Shown here piece by piece: positions 5,358 to 10,054 of a stretch of DNA of 10,054 nt; position 1 is the stretch's first letter, and every line of letters begins with the position of its first letter. Both the position numbers and the translations under genes were made by a program. The stretch covers positions 1-10,054 of the forward strand of contig CALBNX010000017.1 in assembly GCA_937896885.1 (NCBI GenBank), in the 5' to 3' direction. Below the pieces are notes generated by a model that did not search any database, was not told the origin of the DNA, and was given only the letters and a program-made list of their open reading frames with translations. The stretch is from an uncultured Clostridia bacterium. Its GTDB lineage: Bacteria; Bacillota; Clostridia; Oscillospirales; Acutalibacteraceae.

Positions 5358-6887
5358 ATGAAAAAACCTTTAGTTTTATGTATTATGGATGGCTTTGGAA
5401 AAAATCCATCTGATTATGGTAACGCAATTGTTACTGCAAAAACTCCAAATCTTGATAAACTCATGGCTGATTTCCCAATGACATATATCGGTGCATCTGG
5501 TATGGATGTTGGTCTTCCAGATGGTCAGATGGGTAACTCTGAAGTTGGCCATACAAACATTGGTGCTGGTCGCGTTGTTTATCAGGAACTTACTAGAATT
5601 ACAAAATCCATTAAAGATGGCGATTTCTTCAACAATGAAGCGATGGTGAAAGCTGTTCAGAATGCTATCGACAATGGTACATCACTTCACCTTATGGGCC
5701 TTATGAGTGATGGTGGTGTTCACTCACATAACAGTCATATTTGGGCTATTGTGGAACTTGCAAAGAAGATGGGACTTGAAAGAGTTTACCTTCATTGCAT
5801 TATGGATGGCCGTGATGTTCCACCAACAAGTGGTAAGGATTTTCTTGCTGATGCACAGGCAAAGCTTGATGAAATCGGTGTAGGTAAGATTGCAACAGTT
5901 GTTGGCCGTTTCTATGCTATGGATAGAGATAACCGCTGGGAACGTGTTGTTCTTGCTTATAACGCTTTTGTTAAGGGTGAAGGCATTTTTGCTGCTGACC
6001 CTGTTAAAGCTGTTGAAGAAAGCTATGAAAAGGTTGATGCTGACGGCAAGAATATTACCGACGAGTTTATTGAACCAACAGTTTGTCTTGAGAATGAAGG
6101 CAGAATTTCAAAGAATGACAGTGTTGTATTCTTTAACTTCCGACCTGACCGTGCAAGAGAAATTACAAGAACATTCGTTGACCCTGATTTCAATGGCTTT
6201 GAAAGAGAGTTCTTCCCAGTTTATTATGTTTGTATGACTCAATATGATGCAACAATGCCTAACGTTGATGTTGCATTCAAGCCACAGTCTCTTACAAATA
6301 CACTTGGTGAATACCTTGCAGATAAAGGTCTTTCTCAGTTGAGAATTGCTGAAACTGAAAAATATGCTCACGTAACATTCTTCTTCAATGGTGGTGTTGA
6401 AGCACAGTATGATGGTGAAGATAGAATTCTTGTTAATTCGCCGAAAGTTACAACATATGACCTTAAACCAGAAATGAGTGCTTATGAAGTTTCTGAAAAG
6501 GTTAACGAAGCAGTTAGAAGTGGCAAATATGATGTTATCATTTTAAACTTTGCAAACTGTGATATGGTTGGACATACTGGCGTATTCCAAGCTGCAGTTG
6601 ACGCCGTTGAAGCAGTTGACACTTGTGTTGGCTCTCTTTATGAAGCTGTTCATGAAATGGGTGGCACATTGCTTATCACAGCTGACCACGGTAACGCAGA
6701 CAAAATGTATGAAGAAGATGGTTCTCCATTTACAGCTCATACAACTTTCCCAGTACCATTCATCGTTGCAGATTATCCTTGTGAGCTTCGTGAAGGTGGC
6801 AAGCTCTGTGATATTGCTCCAACAATGCTTAAAATTTTAGGTTTAGAGCAACCAGCAGAAATGGATGGCGAATCATTAATAAAATAA
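5358..6887 (+). CDS. gpmI: 2,3-bisphosphoglycerate-independent phosphoglycerate mutase
   Basis: Interconverts 3-phosphoglycerate and 2-phosphoglycerate through a phosphoserine intermediate, using two divalent metal ions (usually manganese). The 509-residue length fits the family. Asp11 (IMDGFG) and Ser61 (GQMGNSEVGH, the phosphoserine) lie in the phosphatase domain. The inserted phosphotransferase domain carries MDGRDVPP, VVGRFYAMDRD and NFRPDRARE. The C-terminal part returns the remaining metal ligands: Asp402 and His406 (CDMVGH), Asp443 and His444 (ADHGN), and His461 (AHTTFPVP). The start at ATG 5358 has an AGGTG site 6 nt upstream; an in-frame GTG at 5349 overlaps that site and is less likely. 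It is the last operon gene. Its 3' end overlaps the convergent spmB by 12 bp. Confidence 0.99.
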   Translation: MKKPLVLCIMDGFGKNPSDYGNAIVTAKTPNLDKLMADFPMTYIGASGMDVGLPDGQMGNSEVGHTNIGAGRVVYQELTRITKSIKDGDFFNNEAMVKAVQNAIDNGTSLHLMGLMSDGGVHSHNSHIWAIVELAKKMGLERVYLHCIMDGRDVPPTSGKDFLADAQAKLDEIGVGKIATVVGRFYAMDRDNRWERVVLAYNAFVKGEGIFAADPVKAVEESYEKVDADGKNITDEFIEPTVCLENEGRISKNDSVVFFNFRPDRAREITRTFVDPDFNGFEREFFPVYYVCMTQYDATMPNVDVAFKPQSLTNTLGEYLADKGLSQLRIAETEKYAHVTFFFNGGVEAQYDGEDRILVNSPKVTTYDLKPEMSAYEVSEKVNEAVRSGKYDVIILNFANCDMVGHTGVFQAAVDAVEAVDTCVGSLYEAVHEMGGTLLITADHGNADKMYEEDGSPFTAHTTFPVPFIVADYPCELREGGKLCDIAPTMLKILGLEQPAEMDGESLIK

Positions 6888-7397
6888 TAGTCGTACAAAG
6901 AATCCCGCTAAAATAAAACTAGTAAAATCGGCACACAGTGAACAGAAAGCTGTGTGCCGAATTTTTTTTACACCAACGGCACCGAAATACACAGCTATTG
7001 CATAAAAGGTCGTCTCTGTTGAACCCATCATAACTGACGAAACTCGCCCTATATATGAATCAGGCCCATATTCGCTTATAATTGACTCATAAACACTTAA
7101 TGACCCTCCGCCTGAAATCGGTGACAAAATACACAATGGAAGCGTTTCTGCCGGAATTTTGAGCAAGTTTGCGATGGGTGTGAGTAGTTTTGTAATTATA
7201 TCTATTCCTTGTGATGATTTTAATACCTGTACTGCTAAAAAAAGCGCTGTGAGTGATGGAAGAATAGATAAAAAAACATCAAATCCTTTTTTGGCGCCGT
7301 CAACAAATGTTCCAAAAACATCAATTTTTTTATAAAAGCCAAATCCAATAATCACCAACAAAAAGACTGGTAAAACATAGTTAGAAATATTAGTCAT
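6876..7397 (-). CDS. spmB: Spore maturation protein B
   Basis: A 173-residue integral membrane protein of the nucleoside-recognition/Gate fold family. In Bacillus subtilis, SpmA and SpmB are needed for full spore-core dehydration and heat resistance. Hydrophobic segments are visible at about 8-22, 42-60, 85-95, 130-143 and 158-172. Family motifs include SPISGGGSLSVYE (92-104), GPDSYIGR (111-118) and GSTETTFYAIAVYFG (125-139). The ATG at 7397 has GAAAGG 10 nt upstream; an in-frame TTG at 7415 is the longer alternative. The start overlaps the spmA stop by 8 nt, so translation is likely coupled. Residues about 144-157 are encoded by DNA that also forms the gpmI-operon terminator on the other strand. 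Confidence 0.93.
   Translation of the reverse strand: MTNISNYVLPVFLLVIIGFGFYKKIDVFGTFVDGAKKGFDVFLSILPSLTALFLAVQVLKSSQGIDIITKLLTPIANLLKIPAETLPLCILSPISGGGSLSVYESIISEYGPDSYIGRVSSVMMGSTETTFYAIAVYFGAVGVKKIRHTAFCSLCADFTSFILAGFFVRLLFY
6928..6969 (+). terminator. Intrinsic terminator of pgk-tpiA-gpmI, inside spmB
   Basis: Arms at 6928-6938 (tcggcacacag) and 6950-6960 (ctgtgtgccga) are perfect 11-bp complements around an 11-base loop, followed by eight T at 6962-6969. This is a textbook rho-independent terminator on the plus strand, 40 bp after the gpmI stop. It lies wholly within the spmB coding sequence, over codons near 144-157. In the opposite direction only four T follow the stem, so it should act mainly rightward. 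Confidence 0.92.
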
Positions 7398-7974
7398 ATT
7401 TAAAGAACCTTTCAAGCATTTTTGTCATTGTTATACCAACAGTTAAAGCACAAACAGAAGTAATAATAGATGGAAAAATTATTTCAAAAGGGTTCATTGA
7501 ATTATGATTTGAACGAATAGCGGCAACGGTTGTTGGAATAAGTCTTAAAGCCGCTGAATTCATAACAACAAATAACACCATATTATTACTTGCAGTTTCT
7601 TTATTTTTATTATCTTTTGATAACTTCTTCATTGCTTCAATTCCAATAGGCGTTGCTGCGTTAGAAAGTCCTAATAAGTTGGATGTAATATTAAGACTTA
7701 TTGGCATAATTGCATCGCTATTTTTATCAAGTCCTTTAAAAAGTTTGCAAAGAATTGGTGACATAATTTTAGAAAGCATTTTTGATAATCCCGATTTTTC
7801 AGCAACATTCATAATACCATTCCAAAGGCAAAATGTACCTAACAGTGAGAAACAAAGTTCAACGGCTGTATTACCACTTGTAAGAATGCTATTTGAAACT
7901 TCATTTATTGTTCCATTGAATAGAGAAGTAATTATCGAAAAAAATATTATTACTATCCAAATGTAATTCATCAT
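7390..7974 (-). CDS. spmA: Spore maturation protein A
   Basis: A 194-residue membrane protein that acts with SpmB in spore maturation, by family knowledge. Visible features are an N-terminal hydrophobic helix (about 3-19), a second at about 38-54 containing GTFCLWNGIMNVAEKSG, the conserved ITSNLLGLSNAATPIG (96-111), a helix at about 132-150 (MVLFVVMNSAALRLIPTTVA) and a C-terminal helix at about 164-183. The start at 7974 is set by AGGAG 8 nt upstream; an earlier in-frame ATG at 8004 lacks such a site and would place the ribosome site inside the gene. ATG 7971 directly follows and is possible. The length matches the usual size of about 195. It is divergent from uvrB and its stop overlaps the spmB start. 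Confidence 0.93.
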   Translation of the reverse strand: MMNYIWIVIIFFSIITSLFNGTINEVSNSILTSGNTAVELCFSLLGTFCLWNGIMNVAEKSGLSKMLSKIMSPILCKLFKGLDKNSDAIMPISLNITSNLLGLSNAATPIGIEAMKKLSKDNKNKETASNNMVLFVVMNSAALRLIPTTVAAIRSNHNSMNPFEIIFPSIITSVCALTVGITMTKMLERFFKYD

Positions 7975-7982
7975 AAAAATCA

Positions 7983-7988
7983 CTCCTA
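7983..7988 (-). promoter_or_regulatory. Ribosome binding site TAGGAG, sets the spmA start at 7974
   Basis: On the minus strand, TAGGAG ends 8 nt before ATG 7974. It is the only strong site near the 5' end of this frame and argues against the 10-codon-longer start at 8004. Confidence 0.8.
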
Positions 7989-8021
7989 CAAGATTTTTAT
8001 GCAATAATTTTTATGATAATG

Positions 8022-8050
8022 TTGATAAAGTTTTTTAGATGTTGTATAAT
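8022..8050 (+). promoter_or_regulatory. Sigma-A promoter of uvrB
   Basis: TTGATA (8022-8027), a 17-bp spacer and a perfect TATAAT (8045-8050) give a strong promoter with a start near 8056-8057, about 23 nt before the uvrB ATG. A strong core promoter with an operator at the start point is the usual build for an SOS-repressed gene. Confidence 0.8.
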
Positions 8051-8055
8051 ATAAT

Positions 8056-8067
8056 GAACAAATGTAC
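8056..8067 (+). promoter_or_regulatory. Probable LexA/DinR (SOS) box
   Basis: GAACaaatGTAC matches the Gram-positive LexA operator core GAAC-N4-GTTC at 7 of 8 fixed bases; the flanking bases do not match the ideal C and G. It sits over the predicted transcription start of uvrB, a gene known to be LexA-regulated in Bacillus subtilis. Position and gene support the call, while the single mismatch in the right half-site weakens it. Confidence 0.6.
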
Positions 8068-8079
8068 GCGAGGTTTTGT

Positions 8080-10026
8080 ATGTTTAAATTAGTCAGTGAT
8101 TATAAACCAACAGGTGACCAACCTCAAGCAATCGAAAAGCTTGTTGATGGTGTCAATAAAGGTTATAAGGAACAAACTCTGCTGGGTGTTACAGGCTCCG
8201 GCAAGACATTTACTATGGCTAATATTATTGCAAAGCTTAACCGCCCTACACTTGTATTGGCACATAACAAAACTCTTGCAGGTCAGCTTTGCTCTGAATT
8301 TAAAGAGTTTTTTCCTGAAAATGCAGTTGAATATTTTGTCTCATATTATGATTATTATCAACCTGAAGCTTATATAGCTAATACAGATACCTACATTGAA
8401 AAAGACTCGGCAATAAATGATGAAATAGATAAATTGCGACATTCTGCAACTTCTGCATTGTCTGAAAGACGAGATGTAATCATTGTTGCTAGTGTATCTT
8501 GCATCTATTCGCTTGGTGACCCTATTGATTATCAAAGTATGGTTATCTCTTTGCGTACTGGAATGGAAAAGAGTCGTGATGACTTAATTCAAAAACTTGT
8601 TGAAATTCAGTACGAGCGTAACGATATTAATTTTATTCGAAATAAATTCAGAGTTAGGGGAGATATTGTCGAAATTTTTCCCGTGTATTCAAACGATACT
8701 GCTATCCGTGTTGAGTTTTTTGGTGATGAAATAGATAGAATTAGTGAAATTAATGCCTTAACGGGTGCTGTTAAAAATGTTGTTTCACATGTGGCAATTT
8801 ATCCTGCATCACATTATGTTGTTTCTCCCGAAAAGATGGAAGAAGCATTGAAGCAAATAAATGACGAGATGGAAAAACAAGTTGCAGAGTTCGAGAAACA
8901 AGGGAAATTAATTGAAGCACAAAGAATTCGTCAACGCACAGAGTATGATATGGAAATGCTTCGGGAAACAGGTTTCTGCAAAGGTATTGAAAACTATTCT
9001 GCAATAATGTCAGGTAGAAAACCAGGGGAACCACCATTTACTTTGCTTGATTATTTCCCTGATGATTATGTTTTATTTGTTGATGAGTCTCATGTAACTT
9101 TACCACAAGTTCGTGGTATGTATGGTGGTGACCGTTCAAGAAAAGAGAGTCTCATAAATTTTGGATTCCGTTTGCCATCTGCTTATGATAACAGACCACT
9201 AACATTTGATGAGTTTTATGATAAAACACATCAAAAAATATTTGTTAGTGCAACACCTGGACCATTTGAAGCAGAAAAGAGTGCTCAAACGGCCGAACAG
9301 GTTATTCGTCCAACAGGTCTTTTGGACCCTGAAATTTCTGTTCGTGGCACAGAAGGACAAATTGATGATTTAATATCAGAAATTAATGTTCGCATTGAGA
9401 AGAAAGAGCGTGTACTTGTTACAACACTTACTAAAAAGATGGCAGAAAATCTTACAGATTATTTGTCAGGACACGGAATTAAAGTTCGCTATATGCACTA
9501 TGATATTGATACAATTGAGCGTATGGAGTTAATCCGTGATTTGCGACTTGGCGAGTTTGACGTGCTTGTTGGTATCAATCTTCTTCGTGAAGGTCTTGAT
9601 ATTCCTGAAGTATCACTGATTGCAATTCTTGATGCAGACAAAGAAGGCTTTTTACGTTCTGAAACTTCACTTGTTCAGATTATTGGCCGTGCTGCTCGTA
9701 ATGCTAATGGACATGTTATTATGTATGCCGATACTGTTACTAAATCGATGGAAAGAGCAATTGAAGAAACATATCGTCGTCGTGAAAAGCAAATTGCTTA
9801 TAATGAAGAGCATGGTATTGTTCCACAGACAATTACAAAAGATGTTCGTGAAATTCTTGAAATTTCTAGTCGAGATAAGTCGGGCAAAAAGCGTATGAGC
9901 CGTGACGAAAAGCAGAAGCTTATTATTAGGCTTACCGAAGAAATGAAAGCAGCAGCTAAAATTCTTGAATTTGAACACGCTGCATACTTACGTGATAAAA
10001 TTGAAAAACTTAAATCGGAGAAATAA
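8080..10026 (+). CDS. uvrB: Excinuclease ABC subunit B
   Basis: The damage-verifying helicase-like subunit of nucleotide-excision repair. It is loaded by UvrA, probes the strand with its beta-hairpin and recruits UvrC for incision. The 648-residue product has the standard start MFKLVSDYKPTGDQPQAI, Walker A GVTGSGKT (36-43), the tyrosine-rich beta-hairpin region (about 88-115, YYDYYQPEAY), DESH (335-338), VSATPGPFE, RPTGLLDPE, GINLLREGLDIPEV and QIIGRAARN. The C-terminal UVR helical pair (about 612-648) that contacts UvrC is present. ATG 8080 is preceded by GAGG; the in-frame ATG at 8062 lies before that site and overlaps the LexA-like box. uvrA begins immediately downstream, so the two are co-transcribed. 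Confidence 0.99.
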   Translation: MFKLVSDYKPTGDQPQAIEKLVDGVNKGYKEQTLLGVTGSGKTFTMANIIAKLNRPTLVLAHNKTLAGQLCSEFKEFFPENAVEYFVSYYDYYQPEAYIANTDTYIEKDSAINDEIDKLRHSATSALSERRDVIIVASVSCIYSLGDPIDYQSMVISLRTGMEKSRDDLIQKLVEIQYERNDINFIRNKFRVRGDIVEIFPVYSNDTAIRVEFFGDEIDRISEINALTGAVKNVVSHVAIYPASHYVVSPEKMEEALKQINDEMEKQVAEFEKQGKLIEAQRIRQRTEYDMEMLRETGFCKGIENYSAIMSGRKPGEPPFTLLDYFPDDYVLFVDESHVTLPQVRGMYGGDRSRKESLINFGFRLPSAYDNRPLTFDEFYDKTHQKIFVSATPGPFEAEKSAQTAEQVIRPTGLLDPEISVRGTEGQIDDLISEINVRIEKKERVLVTTLTKKMAENLTDYLSGHGIKVRYMHYDIDTIERMELIRDLRLGEFDVLVGINLLREGLDIPEVSLIAILDADKEGFLRSETSLVQIIGRAARNANGHVIMYADTVTKSMERAIEETYRRREKQIAYNEEHGIVPQTITKDVREILEISSRDKSGKKRMSRDEKQKLIIRLTEEMKAAAKILEFEHAAYLRDKIEKLKSEK

Positions 10027-10054
10027 ATGACACACGATAAAATAATTATTAAAG
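10027..10054 (+). CDS. uvrA: Excinuclease ABC subunit A, first nine codons (cut by window edge)
   Basis: An ATG directly abuts the uvrB stop, with GGAG at 10017-10020, 6 nt upstream. The visible product, MTHDKIIIK, matches the characteristic UvrA N-terminus, which continues into the first ATP-binding domain. UvrA is the damage-sensing ATPase that loads UvrB. The uvrB-uvrA order is common in Firmicutes. Only nine complete codons are visible, so the call rests on this short match plus context. Confidence 0.85.

Noticed and set aside
6561..6578. Cysteine in NCDMVGH of GpmI instead of the common proline
   Set aside because: The metal ligands Asp402 and His406 are intact and variation at this neighbouring position is plausible within Clostridia, so it is not evidence of altered function.
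7975..8020. Sigma-E-like -10 sequences (minus-strand CATAAAAAT at 8001-7993 and 8015-7007-type repeat at 8015-8007) upstream of spmA
   Set aside because: The first would start transcription inside the ribosome site, and neither has a recognisable -35 at the right distance. The region is so AT-rich that such matches are expected by chance.

Overview
The window looks like ordinary chromosome from a low-GC, spore-forming member of the Clostridia. The A+T-rich codon usage, the spmA/spmB pair and strong Firmicutes-type promoters and ribosome sites all point that way. A gut Oscillospirales/Ruminococcaceae-like anaerobe is my guess, but the sequence alone does not settle the genus.

Layout. Bases 2-86 hold a tRNA-Leu(UAG) gene on the minus strand. 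Bases 65-340 are the most unusual part: a 98-bp segment carrying the first 22 nt of the tRNA and its upstream flank occurs twice at a 154-bp offset with one mismatch. A GC-rich palindromic block lies between the copies and a third, degenerate echo follows the second. Back-to-back promoters at 336-393 appear to serve the tRNA leftward and, rightward, a two-gene unit: a family 2 glycoside hydrolase (445-2199) and a WYL-domain regulator (2201-3202) starting 1 nt later.

Bases 3237-6969 form a lower-glycolysis operon, pgk-tpiA-gpmI, with its own promoter, a hairpin between pgk and tpiA, and a strong intrinsic terminator. Phosphoglycerate kinase, triosephosphate isomerase and cofactor-independent phosphoglycerate mutase act in the triose-phosphate part of glycolysis. 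The operon converges on the sporulation genes spmA-spmB (minus strand, 7974 to 6876). The gpmI and spmB ends overlap by 12 bp, and the glycolytic terminator lies inside the spmB coding sequence.

Divergent from spmA, bases 8022-10054 carry nucleotide-excision repair: a near-consensus promoter, a probable LexA (SOS) box over the start point, complete uvrB, and the first nine codons of uvrA running off the window edge.

I see no CRISPR array, insertion sequence, phage gene or defence system. The proteins belong to known families. The points worth a second look are the tRNA-adjacent duplication/palindrome, the terminator embedded in an opposing gene, and the SOS-like operator.
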